Assembly (NCBI RefSeq): GCF_005144585.1
Contig: NZ_SSMQ01000021.1
Location: 62,001-126,000, forward strand
Length of the DNA: 64,000 nt
Origin: Polyangium fumosum
GTDB taxonomy: Bacteria; Myxococcota_A; Polyangia; Polyangiales; Polyangiaceae
Direction: 5' to 3'
In this document: one piece after another, positions 46,744 to 57,025 of the stretch
Layout: every line of letters starts with the position of its first letter
Numbering within the stretch: the stretch's first letter is position 1
Program-made: the position numbers and the translations under genes
The notes under the pieces: generated by a model
Told to the model about the DNA's origin: nothing
Seen by the model: the letters and a program-made list of their open reading frames with translations, nothing else
Databases searched by the model: none

Positions 46744-47047
46744 CCACCTCTTTGAAAGAAAGGGAGGAATCGTAAATTTGCACCTCCATAGACCCGAAGT
46801 TTTTCGGCGGCGTCAAGACATACCCGTCTGCCCTCGAAAGAAACGACCGGCCTGTGACCCAGGGTTCGTCGGAGCGGATCGCATCGACGCACCCCCGACG
46901 TTCCGCTCTCGTTGTCCCGCGACGTAACGGCTCCCTCGTGCAGCGGTGTTTTTCCGTACCGAACACCACGTCCACGCGAACGGAGCCTCTTGCGCGTGGC
47001 GCAGGCGCGGTTGTGATTCGCGGGGGCGTGATACGATCCCACGGGCC

Positions 47048-47689
47048 ATGGATACGTCCCCGTGTTCCCTGCCGTTCCGGCGCGACGATCGGTTCGTCGG
47101 CCGTGGAGCCGAGCTCGCGCAGATCCACGCGGCCCTCCAGCGCAGCAATGTCGTCGTCGTGCGCGCCGCGCGCGACGTGGTGGGCGGGGGTGTGGGGGTG
47201 ACGGCGCTCGTCGTCGAGTATGCCTATCGCTACCACGAGGCCTACCGCGGCGTGTTCGGGGTGGTGCATGAACAATTGCCCGGTCGGCGCGGCTGGGACG
47301 CGGACGCATGGCAGGCGCGCTCCCGTCGCGCGCCCTCGCCGTGGGGCGAAAGCGACGTGCGCGACAGGATGCGGCAGGCAATGCAGCAGCAGCGGCAGCG
47401 TTCGGAGCCGCCGCTCGGGCTCTTCGTATCCCTCGGCGGGGCTTTGCCGTCGAAGAGCCCCGCGCAGATTCCCGGCGCCGAGAAGGCGCTCTTCACCACG
47501 GAGGGTTATGATCTCGCGCTCTCCTGTACGAAGGTCGAGATCGGTCCCTTGCAAAGGCGCGACGCTTTCGCGTTGCTCGGGCCCTGCGTGGATCGTGATC
47601 CCGCCAGCGCCCGGGCCCTCGCCGACGCGACCCAAGGGTTCCCGCTGTCCAGGTCGAGCACGTGCACCGCGCCTTCGCCGACGATGTAG
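47048..47689 (+). pseudogene. truncated NB-ARC/AAA-type ATPase fragment with broken Walker A
   Basis: About 199 native residues from ATG 47048: RFVGRGAELAQIHAAL, a P-loop position reading GGGVGVTALVVEYAY, LGLFVSLGGALP and ALADATQGFP. In functional relatives the loop is GGVGKT; here the lysine is valine. At about 47640 the sequence becomes the reverse complement of the end of the WD40 gene on the other strand, so the last 15 codons are not native. No WHD or repeat domain follows on this strand. A remnant, possibly separated from its other half by an inversion. Confidence 0.65.
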
Positions 47690-49911
47690 GCGCGGCGTCC
47701 TGCGACCCTGAAACGCTCGTTCGGGTGCTTTACGCCGTCGGGCAAGCGCAGCGTCCGCACGGGCTCCCCCGTCCGCACGTCCCATACCGTGAGATCCTTG
47801 CCGCTCCCGCACGTGGTGATCACCTGCTCCCCCTCCGGCGTCATGACGAGGACAGAGATCTCCACATCCTCCCGGGCCGGACCCGTCTTCTCCTCGTACC
47901 GGGCCACCGGGCCATGCTCGACATCCCAAGAGAGGACCATGTGGTCCGCTCCCCCGGTGATCGCCGTCCTTCCATCGAGGCTCGCCGCCACCGCGGTGAC
48001 GCGCCCCGTATGCCCCGTCGTACCATAATATTGATGGAGATACGGCTCCCCACCGGGCCGATGGCGCACGAGCCTCCGGCGGAGCTCGCCCGTCTCCAGG
48101 CTGTAGACCCTCGCGACGGCGTCCTTCTCGGCGACGATGCAATGCTCGCCGCAGGCGGCCACGGGCGCGGGATCCATGACCAGCGTCGCGCCGACCTCGC
48201 ACACGACCGCGCCGCTCTCCACGTCCCGGAATCGCAGCCCGCCGAAGGGCCCCTTCGTGTGAACGAGCGTCCGCGAAGACGTGCGCGAAAACCCGAGCGG
48301 GGATTCGTGGATCCCGAGGGATCGAACGACGGCGCCGGAATCCACCTCGAACCACCATATCGTCCCGCGCGGCGAGGCGACCATCACCCGGCCGTCGTCC
48401 TCGGAAAACGCCAACGCCGCCACGGACATCGGCCACCACGGGACCCCTGCATAGGGGGACAGGGACCGCAACGCGCGCCCCTTTCGTAGATCCCACACGC
48501 AAACGAATCCATCCTCGGCCGCAGAAACGGCGCGACGTCCGTCGGCGGAGATCGCGAGGGCATCCACGGGCGCGCCGTGCCCTTCGAGCGTGCACCATCG
48601 ACGACGCTCGTCGAGATCCCATACCTCGAGCGCGCCGTCCTCCGCGGCCGACAGGGCCATCCTCCCATCGGCCGAAAGGGCGAGGCGACGCAGCGGGGCC
48701 GAGCGACCGCGCAGCTCGGCGAGGAGGCTCCTCGTCTCGACGTCGTACACGCAAAGCGAACCATCCGCCGCGCCCGAGACCGCGCGTGTTCCGTCCGCCG
48801 ACACGGCCACGGCCGTCACCGTGGCATCGTGGATCCCGAGCAACTTCGGCTTCGCTTGCTGATGATACGTCCGCCTCCGCAGCCAGGGCGCGTTCGCCTC
48901 GCGCAGCGCGGCCTCCACAGCTTCGCGCACGTCATTGCACCCGAGCTCCAGGGCCGCATCCCTCAATTGGGCGAGAAAGCGCGGATAGCGCGCGAGCGCG
49001 CGCTTTCCCTCGGGGACGGTTTGCCCGAGACGTCGGCCGATGGCATCCACGTCGGGTTCGTCCACGAGGCGAGGCGCTTCCGCCCCCAGGACCTGCGACA
49101 GCTCGGCGAGCCATCTCGGCGCAGCGGCCGCTCCCCTTTGCGCGAGTCGTTTGACCTCGACGACGACAGCGCCAACGCTCCGCGCCTCGATCTCCTGGTA
49201 GAGCGCAGGCATCCTCGACAGCCAGGTCGTGACGCGGACGAAGCACGCCGCGACCCACGCAGGCTCGACCCCGAGCGCGTGTTGCCACGCCATCCCCGAG
49301 CGAAGGCGCGACGCTTCCGGCGTCGATCGGGGACACACGAGGCCATACCGATCGAGCTCCGCCCACGCGTCGGCGACGTCTCCGACAGGCATATCGAGCA
49401 GACGCCCGAAGGCGCGGAGGGAGAGAGGTTCGTCGGCGAAGACCACGGCCGCCCGCAGCAGGGTCGCCGCATGCGACGACAATCCCTCCGTGACGAATGC
49501 GAGGAGCGCCCGGTGCGCGACCGAGAGGCCGGCGCAGGCCTGGATGACGTATTGCAGCGCCTCCTGAAAGGGCAGCGCGCCACGGCGTTCGAGCACCTTG
49601 CCGAGATCCTTGCCCTCGAGGTACTCCATGAGGATGTAAAGCTCGCCGGTGACGAGGCGCCCCACGTGGTGCACCTCCGCGACGTGCGGCGACCGGACGC
49701 GCTTCGTGATCTCCGCCTCGCGCCGAAACCGCTGCTCCGACGCGAGTCTTCCCGCCCTCTCCCCGACGAGCAACTTGAGCGCAAACCACGCGTCGTGCCC
49801 CGCATCCCGGACGGCGAGGACGAGCCCCATCCCGCCCTGACCGAGGACACGCTCGACGCGGTATCGGACATCCAAAACGCGGCCCACCCAGGACGTTTCC
49901 TCGACGGTCAT
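47506..49911 (-). CDS. chimeric kinase N-lobe/WD40 protein, rearranged
   Basis: 801 residues. Residues 1-135 are the first half of a Hanks kinase (GQGGMGLVLAV, FALKLLVGE, MEYLEGKDLGKVLERRG, CAGLSVAHRA). The sequence then jumps, before any HRD or DFG, to LLAFVTEGLSSHAATLLRAAVVFADEPLSL, a winged-helix segment typical of NB-ARC proteins. About 180 helical residues and WD40 repeats follow (SADGRMALSAAEDGALEVWDL, SADGRRAVSAAEDGFVCVWDL). After VHVLDLDSG at about 47643 the last 46 residues are antisense to the NB-ARC fragment. The kinase cannot be active. Either a pseudogene or a new fusion. Confidence 0.65.
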   Translation of the reverse strand: MTVEETSWVGRVLDVRYRVERVLGQGGMGLVLAVRDAGHDAWFALKLLVGERAGRLASEQRFRREAEITKRVRSPHVAEVHHVGRLVTGELYILMEYLEGKDLGKVLERRGALPFQEALQYVIQACAGLSVAHRALLAFVTEGLSSHAATLLRAAVVFADEPLSLRAFGRLLDMPVGDVADAWAELDRYGLVCPRSTPEASRLRSGMAWQHALGVEPAWVAACFVRVTTWLSRMPALYQEIEARSVGAVVVEVKRLAQRGAAAAPRWLAELSQVLGAEAPRLVDEPDVDAIGRRLGQTVPEGKRALARYPRFLAQLRDAALELGCNDVREAVEAALREANAPWLRRRTYHQQAKPKLLGIHDATVTAVAVSADGTRAVSGAADGSLCVYDVETRSLLAELRGRSAPLRRLALSADGRMALSAAEDGALEVWDLDERRRWCTLEGHGAPVDALAISADGRRAVSAAEDGFVCVWDLRKGRALRSLSPYAGVPWWPMSVAALAFSEDDGRVMVASPRGTIWWFEVDSGAVVRSLGIHESPLGFSRTSSRTLVHTKGPFGGLRFRDVESGAVVCEVGATLVMDPAPVAACGEHCIVAEKDAVARVYSLETGELRRRLVRHRPGGEPYLHQYYGTTGHTGRVTAVAASLDGRTAITGGADHMVLSWDVEHGPVARYEEKTGPAREDVEISVLVMTPEGEQVITTCGSGKDLTVWDVRTGEPVRTLRLPDGVKHPNERFRVAGRRAYIVGEGAVHVLDLDSGNPWVASARARALAGSRSTQGPSNAKASRLCKGPISTFVQESARS

Positions 49912-50066
49912 CCTGCCCCGAGACTGTCAGAAGGCGCGCCCCGTAGCAACGTAGACCCGCCGCGCGCCCCACGATCCGCGAACGGAGAGGCCCCGCGCCG
50001 GTCGCGACGCAATACCACAAAGGTGGTATCGACATGGGACACGGCGCGAGCAGATAGCCGAAGTCC

Positions 50067-51410
<1,344 letters not shown>

Positions 51411-51500
51411 CCGTGTTCCAGCACGCCAAACGCCCCGGCGCGGCGTGACGACGTGCTTCCACCTTGACGCGGGCGCGCGTTCAGACCTTCCATCCGCGCC

Positions 51501-51905
51501 ATGGCCGAAACCTCCGCGGGTTCACGCAAACTCACCATCGCCGGATGGGCGCTCTCCGGGCTCGTCGCCCTCTTCATGGGCGTCATCAGCGCAGCCGGCA
51601 AATTCATTCAGCCGCCGCCCCCAGGCGTCCTCGAAACAGCGCAGCACCTCGGGCTCCCCATCGAAAAATACCCCGCCATCGGCATCGTCGAGATCGCCTG
51701 CGTCCTCCTGTTCCTCATCCCCCGCACAGCCTTCGTCGGCGCCATCCTCGTCGCCGCCTACCTCGGCGGCGCCACAGCCATCCACGTCCGCGTCAGCGAC
51801 CCATGGTTCATGCCCCCCCTCATGGGCGTCCTCGCCTGGATAGGCTACGGCCTGCGCCGCCCCGACGTCATCCGAGCCGCATTCGCAGCGAAATCATCGG
51901 ATTGA
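51501..51905 (+). CDS. DoxX-family membrane protein
   Basis: 134 residues with four transmembrane helices (IAGWALSGLVALFMGVISAAG, IGIVEIACVLLFLIP, AFVGAILVAAYLGGATAIHV, PLMGVLAWIGYGL). The layout and KxxxIGIVEIA fit DoxX/DoxD-like small quinone-associated membrane proteins. Role unknown. A hairpin element starts about ten bases after the stop. Confidence 0.75.
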   Translation: MAETSAGSRKLTIAGWALSGLVALFMGVISAAGKFIQPPPPGVLETAQHLGLPIEKYPAIGIVEIACVLLFLIPRTAFVGAILVAAYLGGATAIHVRVSDPWFMPPLMGVLAWIGYGLRRPDVIRAAFAAKSSD

Positions 51906-51913
51906 GGGCGCCT

Positions 51914-52245
51914 CTCGCTGGGGCTTTGCCCCAGGCCCCAGGAGGGGGCTGTCCGCCCCCTCCACCCCGGACCAGCGAGGCGCTGGACCCAAGCTCGATG
52001 AACTGCGCGATGCGCAGTTCATCGAACAGCCGGTGGCAAGACCACAGGCGATCCTGCCAGCCAAGACGGCAGCGCTGACGTTTCAATCGGCGAAGTGCCG
52101 CTGCGTGCGACGACCTCCACGGTCTTGCCACCGGCCCGTGGGAAGAACTGCGCATTGCGCAGTTCTTCCCCTTCGGTCCAGGCCGTGCCTGGTCCGGGGT
52201 CGAGGGGGCGGACAGCCCCCCGCGGGGTCCGGGGCAGCGCCCCGG
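51914..52245. repeat. dispersed hairpin element 5 (two inverted halves)
   Basis: Fills most of the 389-base gap between the convergent DoxX and propeller-lipoprotein genes. Left half: CTGGGGC(TTT)GCCCCAG, CCAGCG/CGCTGG and a GATGAACTGCGC hairpin (51997-52023, loop GAT). Right half, inverted: GGAAGAACTGCGC (52141-52169, loop ATT), CCAGGC/GCCTGG and CCGGGGC/GCCCCGG. Same internal spacer as element 1 (GCCAGCCAAGACGGCAGCGC-like). Confidence 0.85.
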
Positions 52246-52276
52246 CTCCCGGCTCCCGGCTCCCGGCTCCCGGCTC
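52242..52276. repeat. 7-base microsatellite, five copies of CCGGCTC
   Basis: Five perfect tandem copies at the right edge of hairpin element 5, about 20 bases before the stop codon of the convergent propeller gene. Non-coding; likely to vary in length. Confidence 0.85.
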
Positions 52277-52294
52277 CGCGCCTTTGCGGGAGAG

Positions 52295-55200
52295 CTACTG
52301 GCTTCCGGGCAGATTCACGTCGTCGTCCTCGGACTGTACGATGCCGCGACGTCCGAGGGCGTAGAGGATGTCGTCGCCGTCGACGAGCAGGGCGGGCTGC
52401 GGCTCGGGGTAGTATTCGGGGTAGGTGCCTTGGGCGGGGATGTGGAAGAAGCTCAGGGCCTTTGGGGTCTGCTTTGAGGCCACGGTGAGTACGCCGCCGG
52501 GGACGTTGAAGAAGAGATGGTCCCCGCGGGCTGCGGTGAGGCTCATCCACAGTTGGATCAGCGATTGCCCGCGCACCGTATAGCCGCGCACGCCGGAGCC
52601 GGAGGCTGGCTTCAGGAGCGTCAACATGGGCCGGGAATCCCATGGCTGCCCGTTGTGGTACGACCAGAAGGGCTTCCAGCCGAGACCGTGCGTCACGGCG
52701 GGCCGGCCGTCTTCGTCGGCGACGACGGAGGTCACCGCTCGGCCTGGGAATCGTTGGTAGTTTTTCAGCGCGGCGAGACCGTCGTCGAGCACCACGCGGG
52801 CGACGGCGGATTCCAGGAACACGTCGCCCCAGACGGGGTCCTGCAGGGTCAGTTCGTCGTCGTCGATTCCGACGACGCGACCGGGCACGTTGATCTTCGA
52901 CACGACTGGCTGGCTTGATTGCCCGAGGTCGATGTGCTCCACGTAATACTTTGCGTGCGGACGCGGATCACCTGGCTTCGTGGCGGCTTGCTTCGTCGTG
53001 ATGTACATGTCCTCGCCGTCCGAGAATTTGCTCACGTATTCTTCTTCGGGTGCGAAGCTGATGGTGGGACGTACGGCCGGGTGCGCTGGATCCGAGAGAT
53101 CGAGCACGCCGACGCTGGCGTGCCGGACCTCGCGATAGGTCGTCGCGGGCTGGCAGCCGCCGACGATGTAGGGCTGTGCTGTCGCGAAATCGACCTGCAC
53201 GCACGTGGGGTCGGCGCCGACGTGATAGGTGCATTGCGCGAAGCCACCATCGCAGCCGTATTGCCCTGTGCCGAGCGGCGCCTGGCAGTGCAGATTGCCC
53301 GTCCAGTAGGTGCAACCCTCCTGGCCGTAACAAGTCGAGAATTGCTCGAGCGTCTGATACCAGCAGGCGTCCACATCGCCGCCGACCTGGTACGTCGGGT
53401 TGGACGGCACGGCCACGAACGTGAGCGACGTGTGCGTCGGGTGCACGACGGGCTCGATGCTCCCGGTGAACGGGAGCCCCGTGGCCACGAAATCACCCTT
53501 CGATTGGGGATGCAGCGGATCCGAGAGATCGATGATGGTGACCGTGTACTCCAGCCACTTCAAACTCCGCACGACCGTGAGCAGGTTGCCCACCTTGTAA
53601 TAGTACGCGTTCGGCGGCACCTCGATGCTCGCGAGCGTCGGCGCGTATTGGGCCTCTCCCGATCGGGAGATCACCTCGACGCGCGCCTTCGCGTTTGGCT
53701 TGTTCCAGTAGCTCGTGTCCTCGGGGTTCTGCACGCGCACCCGGTAATTCCCGTACCGGAAGATGCCGAGGTAGTTCGGCGCGAGGAAGAGGTGACCTTG
53801 TTGCGTGGGGTTGTCGACGTCGCTTCGATCGTACAGGCCGAACTCGGTCGCGGTCAGCCCTGCGGTGACCGTGCCCGAGGTGGGGAAGGCGCGCTGCATG
53901 CGGCTGTTCAGCGGCAGGAACCCGCGCCGCGTGACCGTGCTGCCCGAGAACGTGAAGAGCTGCACGCCGGAGATATACGGAGTGTTGCTCCAGTCGCCGT
54001 TGTTGTAGGGCAAAAGCGCGAGCCCCGTCTCCGTCTCGCCGCTCGGCGCCTGCACCGTCACGGCATTCTCGAGCACGGTGAAGGCGCGCCCGGTCTGACG
54101 GAGATCCGGCGACGAAGAAGCATCGGACGCAATCGGGTCCACCGCGGCGCGCACGAGCAGCGGATTCGAGCTGTTCGCGTCGAACAGGCTCACGGCATAC
54201 TGGTAAGGTGACTTGCCGACCCGACCGGCGCTGATCAGCCGGCTGCCTCCGAAGACCGAGCGGAGATGATCCTCCGCGCCCTGCTCGGGTGACGTGCCGA
54301 GCAGCGTCACGTGCCCGGCCGCGTCCACGGAGAACACGTGGAACGTCCCATTCTGCACCAGCGTCGTCGAGACGTAGGCCTTGTCGTCGGTGAACAACGC
54401 CCCCTGAATGGACGCGCCCGGCGCGAACTCCACCGTCTCGATCGGCGTGGGGTTCCCCGGTCCAGACGTGCTCCACGTCTGCAGGCGCGCGACGGCCGTG
54501 GGAAAGTCGACCTTCAGCCCGGAGATCACCCGAAGCGTCTGCCCACGTAGATCCACGTGGCCCTCGGAGGGAATGACCTCCGGCGCGACGACCGTGCCGC
54601 GCACGCTGAGCGCGCCGCCCGCGCCGATGTCGACGATGGAGACGTGCGTCGCCGGATCCCGGGCGACCTTCTGGGTGTGCACGGCGACCAGCGCGTTGCC
54701 CTGGTGCACGAGGCCCCGCAAATCGCCGGGGAACCCGGCCGTGCTCGTGAGCGCGAGGCCGTTGCTCGTCAAGGCGAATCGCTTGATGTAGGTCTGGTGC
54801 CGCGCCTCGGGCCAGGGGGACCCGGGAACGGGGAACGAGCCATGCTCGGTGGTGCCCACGTAAAGCGCGTCCCCATTCGCGCCGCTCTCGAAGCGCGTCG
54901 CCTTGACCGTGCCCGACAGCAACGTCCGCGAGCGAACCTCCGGCTCCTCACGGTCGCTGATGTCGACCTCCAGAATGTACGCGCCCAGGCTGTCGTGCAT
55001 CGCGAGCCGGGCCAGATCGGAGCGATACGCGAGGCCACCGCTCATCACGACGAGCGCGCGATCCCCCTTGACGTGCATCTGGACCACGTCCCCGGAGATC
55101 GGCAGCCGACCAACGATGCGCGGGTCCTCGGGGTCCTGCACGTCGATGATCTGCAAACCCCGAAAGCGGCTCAGATGGAGCACATGTCCATCGCCGAGCA

Positions 55201-55513
55201 CCTCGTAGATGTCGCCCTGCGCGAGCGCCGCGCTCGGCGCTACGGCCTCCTCGTCGCCCCCCGCAAAAGCTTGCCGCTCCTCTTCCTCTTCTTCTTCCTC
55301 CTCTTCCTCCTCACCCCACGTCCACACGGGAGGCATAGGGTCCGCCGATAAAAAGGACGTCGGTCGTTGGCTCGCCTCCGTGCTCTCGGCCGTTTCTTCC
55401 GACAATGGTTCCGTGCTGGTCGCGCACCCCGGCCCGACCAGAAGAAGCAGCACGGCCGAGTTTCGCGCAGCGCGCGTCACGCGACCGTCCTTGATGAAGG
55501 TCCTCATGTTCAT
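52295..55513 (-). CDS. large beta-propeller surface lipoprotein
   Basis: 1072 residues. Signal peptide ending LLLLVGPGC (Cys 30), an acidic spacer with a run of 14 glutamates near residue 75, then long beta-propeller sequence. LVIL-type strands with IIDVQDPEDPRIVGRLPISGD and VLDLSDPAHPAV blocks recur, as in the C-terminal beta-propeller (PF09826-like) secreted proteins. A disulfide-rich insert lies near residues 725-790 (CWYQTLEQFSTCYGQEGCTYW). No enzyme motif. The Glu run is encoded by a pure purine tract and may vary in length. Confidence 0.78.
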   Translation of the reverse strand: MNMRTFIKDGRVTRAARNSAVLLLLVGPGCATSTEPLSEETAESTEASQRPTSFLSADPMPPVWTWGEEEEEEEEEEEERQAFAGGDEEAVAPSAALAQGDIYEVLGDGHVLHLSRFRGLQIIDVQDPEDPRIVGRLPISGDVVQMHVKGDRALVVMSGGLAYRSDLARLAMHDSLGAYILEVDISDREEPEVRSRTLLSGTVKATRFESGANGDALYVGTTEHGSFPVPGSPWPEARHQTYIKRFALTSNGLALTSTAGFPGDLRGLVHQGNALVAVHTQKVARDPATHVSIVDIGAGGALSVRGTVVAPEVIPSEGHVDLRGQTLRVISGLKVDFPTAVARLQTWSTSGPGNPTPIETVEFAPGASIQGALFTDDKAYVSTTLVQNGTFHVFSVDAAGHVTLLGTSPEQGAEDHLRSVFGGSRLISAGRVGKSPYQYAVSLFDANSSNPLLVRAAVDPIASDASSSPDLRQTGRAFTVLENAVTVQAPSGETETGLALLPYNNGDWSNTPYISGVQLFTFSGSTVTRRGFLPLNSRMQRAFPTSGTVTAGLTATEFGLYDRSDVDNPTQQGHLFLAPNYLGIFRYGNYRVRVQNPEDTSYWNKPNAKARVEVISRSGEAQYAPTLASIEVPPNAYYYKVGNLLTVVRSLKWLEYTVTIIDLSDPLHPQSKGDFVATGLPFTGSIEPVVHPTHTSLTFVAVPSNPTYQVGGDVDACWYQTLEQFSTCYGQEGCTYWTGNLHCQAPLGTGQYGCDGGFAQCTYHVGADPTCVQVDFATAQPYIVGGCQPATTYREVRHASVGVLDLSDPAHPAVRPTISFAPEEEYVSKFSDGEDMYITTKQAATKPGDPRPHAKYYVEHIDLGQSSQPVVSKINVPGRVVGIDDDELTLQDPVWGDVFLESAVARVVLDDGLAALKNYQRFPGRAVTSVVADEDGRPAVTHGLGWKPFWSYHNGQPWDSRPMLTLLKPASGSGVRGYTVRGQSLIQLWMSLTAARGDHLFFNVPGGVLTVASKQTPKALSFFHIPAQGTYPEYYPEPQPALLVDGDDILYALGRRGIVQSEDDDVNLPGSQ

Positions 55514-55644
55514 GATCTCCTGTCGTCACCCATCCCATGGAAGGAAGGGCGAACGACGCACCATGACATCGGTATGACGGTGAGCTGTCAACCCACGCGA
55601 ACCAAGTGCCGAGCGATCCACGTCCCGTGGGGCCGCGATACGCC

Positions 55645-55785
55645 GCGCCGGGGCGCTGCCCCGGACCCCGCGGGGGGCTGTCCGCCCCCTCGACCCCGGA
55701 CCAGGCACGGCCTGGACCGAAGGGGAAGAACTGCGCGATGCGCAGTTCTTCCCACGGGCCGGTGGCAAGACCGGCGAGGTCCGTT
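55645..55785. repeat. dispersed hairpin element 6 (single half)
   Basis: Single half-element: CCGGGGC(GCT)GCCCCGG, GGGGG/CCCCC stem, CCAGGC(ACG)GCCTGG and a GGAAGAACTGCGC/GCGCAGTTCTTCC hairpin (55724-55752, loop GAT). It matches the right half of element 5 in inverted orientation. It abuts the 3' end of a decayed gene; the missing second half may have gone with the deletion there. Confidence 0.8.
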
Positions 55786-56019
55786 TCACGCACGGAAAGT
55801 GTTGCGGGCCGCGAGGTCGACGTCGCGCGCGTCGTAGTAGGTCTCCAGCATCGTCCGATACACCCGCATGTTCGGCCGATATCGGCGAAAGTAGTCGGCG
55901 TCGTCGCCCGTGAGCCCCTAGATAATCACGTGGGGGACGTCGTGCGGCGCAACCCGCTCGACAGCGCCGCGGCTGTAGACGAAGATCTCCACGTGAAACC
56001 TGATATCGCGCCTCCCCAT
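55786..56019 (-). pseudogene. remnant of a phosphatase-like protein gene
   Basis: Read on the minus strand from about 56019: GRRDIRFHVEIFVYSRGAVE followed by RVAPHDVPHVII, then a TAG (55920-55918), then in the same frame GLTGDDADYFRRYRPNMRVY followed by RTMLETYYDARDVDLAARNT and FRA-stop. The first piece looks like the N-terminus and the second like the C-terminus of small dual-specificity-phosphatase-like proteins. The catalytic middle (about 90 residues) is missing, with the stop at the join. Most likely an internal deletion. It is divergent from the lipoprotein gene at 56032. Confidence 0.55.
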
Positions 56020-56031
56020 CGGAAGCCAGCC

Positions 56032-56448
56032 ATGAACACGCCGCGCCTGTCCCTCCTCCTCGCCCTGGGACTCGCAAGCTGCGCGTCCCCGCCCGGTGAT
56101 GCGCAGGTCGACGCGCCTTCCCCCCTGGCCTCCTCGTGCCCGACGAGCGAGCTTGCATTCACGCAGGCGACCGGGTGCATGAACGACGGCTCGGTCGAGT
56201 TTTGCCTGCCAACGGGCAACGAGGCGCTGCTCGCGCACGTCCGGGAGATCGCGCCGTCGATCGAAGCAGGCTCGTCCCGCGGCCGCGCAGGCTGCAATCT
56301 ACCAGCCGAGACGCTTTATTTCTTCCCCACGGGCGAGGCCGAGTGCGTCGCCCACCACGGCGCGCTCGTGGACGCGGCGTGGGACAAGCTCTGCCGGATC
56401 GCAGCACTCCCGGAGGTCCGCGCAATCGTGCCGACATGGTACGAGTGA
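56032..56448 (+). CDS. small lipoprotein of unknown function
   Basis: 138 residues. Lipobox GLASC (Cys 17), then about 120 residues with five cysteines (SSCPTSE, TGCMNDGS, VEFCLPTGN, GRAGCNLP, GEAECVAHH). No known domain. In-frame sequence upstream of this ATG is hairpin element and decayed gene, so 56032 is the only sensible start. Confidence 0.65.
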   Translation: MNTPRLSLLLALGLASCASPPGDAQVDAPSPLASSCPTSELAFTQATGCMNDGSVEFCLPTGNEALLAHVREIAPSIEAGSSRGRAGCNLPAETLYFFPTGEAECVAHHGALVDAAWDKLCRIAALPEVRAIVPTWYE

Positions 56449-56504
56449 GCCCTCGAGCAGGACGCGCACGCGGCAGGGGAACCACGAGGACACCTTGCCT
56501 CGAA

Positions 56505-56875
56505 GCCGTGCGCACCTTGCCGGAAGGGTGAACACACCTTCCCTCCTGCCCGTCGACGGCCTCCAGGCAGGACGACCACGCCTTCCACCCACCACGTCGA
56601 CAGCTTCCCGGAGGGTGAGCACACCTTCCCTCCTGCATGTCGACGGCCTCCAGGCAGGACGACCACGCCTTCCACCCACCACGTCGACAGCTTCCGGGAG
56701 GGTGAGCACACCTTCCCTCCTGCATGTCGACGGCCTCCAAGCAGGACGACCACGCCTTCCCCCCACCACGTCGACAGCTTCCCGGAGGGTGAGCACACCT
56801 TCCCTCCTGCATGTCGACGGCCTCCAGGCAGGACGAGGACATCTCCGCCCTTCACGTCCACGCCCTCTGCGAGCG
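56505..56875. repeat. 43.5-base tandem array B (87-base higher-order repeat)
   Basis: GTCGAC occurs at 56552, 56596, 56639, 56683, 56726, 56770 and 56813, with a degenerate copy at 56856. Steps alternate strictly 44 and 43, making an 87-base unit of two related halves (CTTCC-CC...CA-GTCGAC-GC-TCC-GG). The 87-base units are nearly identical. Non-coding. It fills the 577-base gap before the kinase/SIR2/patatin operon, and its spacing matches array A. Confidence 0.88.
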
Positions 56876-57025
56876 TGTCCACGACGACCAGGGACCCCGT
56901 CGACGACCTTTGCGGCCGCGCCCACGCAGGCCGCGCACCACGAAGCCGCGCGGCTCCGTGCATGGACAGGACTTCCGCGCGTCGGGTAAGCTGCCACGGC
57001 CGTGCGTACGGTCGGAGGTCCCCGG

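Noticed and set aside
43741-46755. 1004-codon plus-strand open frame
   Set aside because: Mirror of the Cys-rich lipoprotein gene, which has a lipobox and recognisable domains; the shadow has none.
55606-56031. N-terminal extension of the small lipoprotein
   Set aside because: It translates hairpin element 6 and the decayed phosphatase gene. The signal peptide begins at the ATG 56032.
56505-56875. CRISPR array
   Set aside because: Units are contiguous tandem copies with a two-part 87-base period, with no unique spacers between constant repeats and no cas genes nearby.
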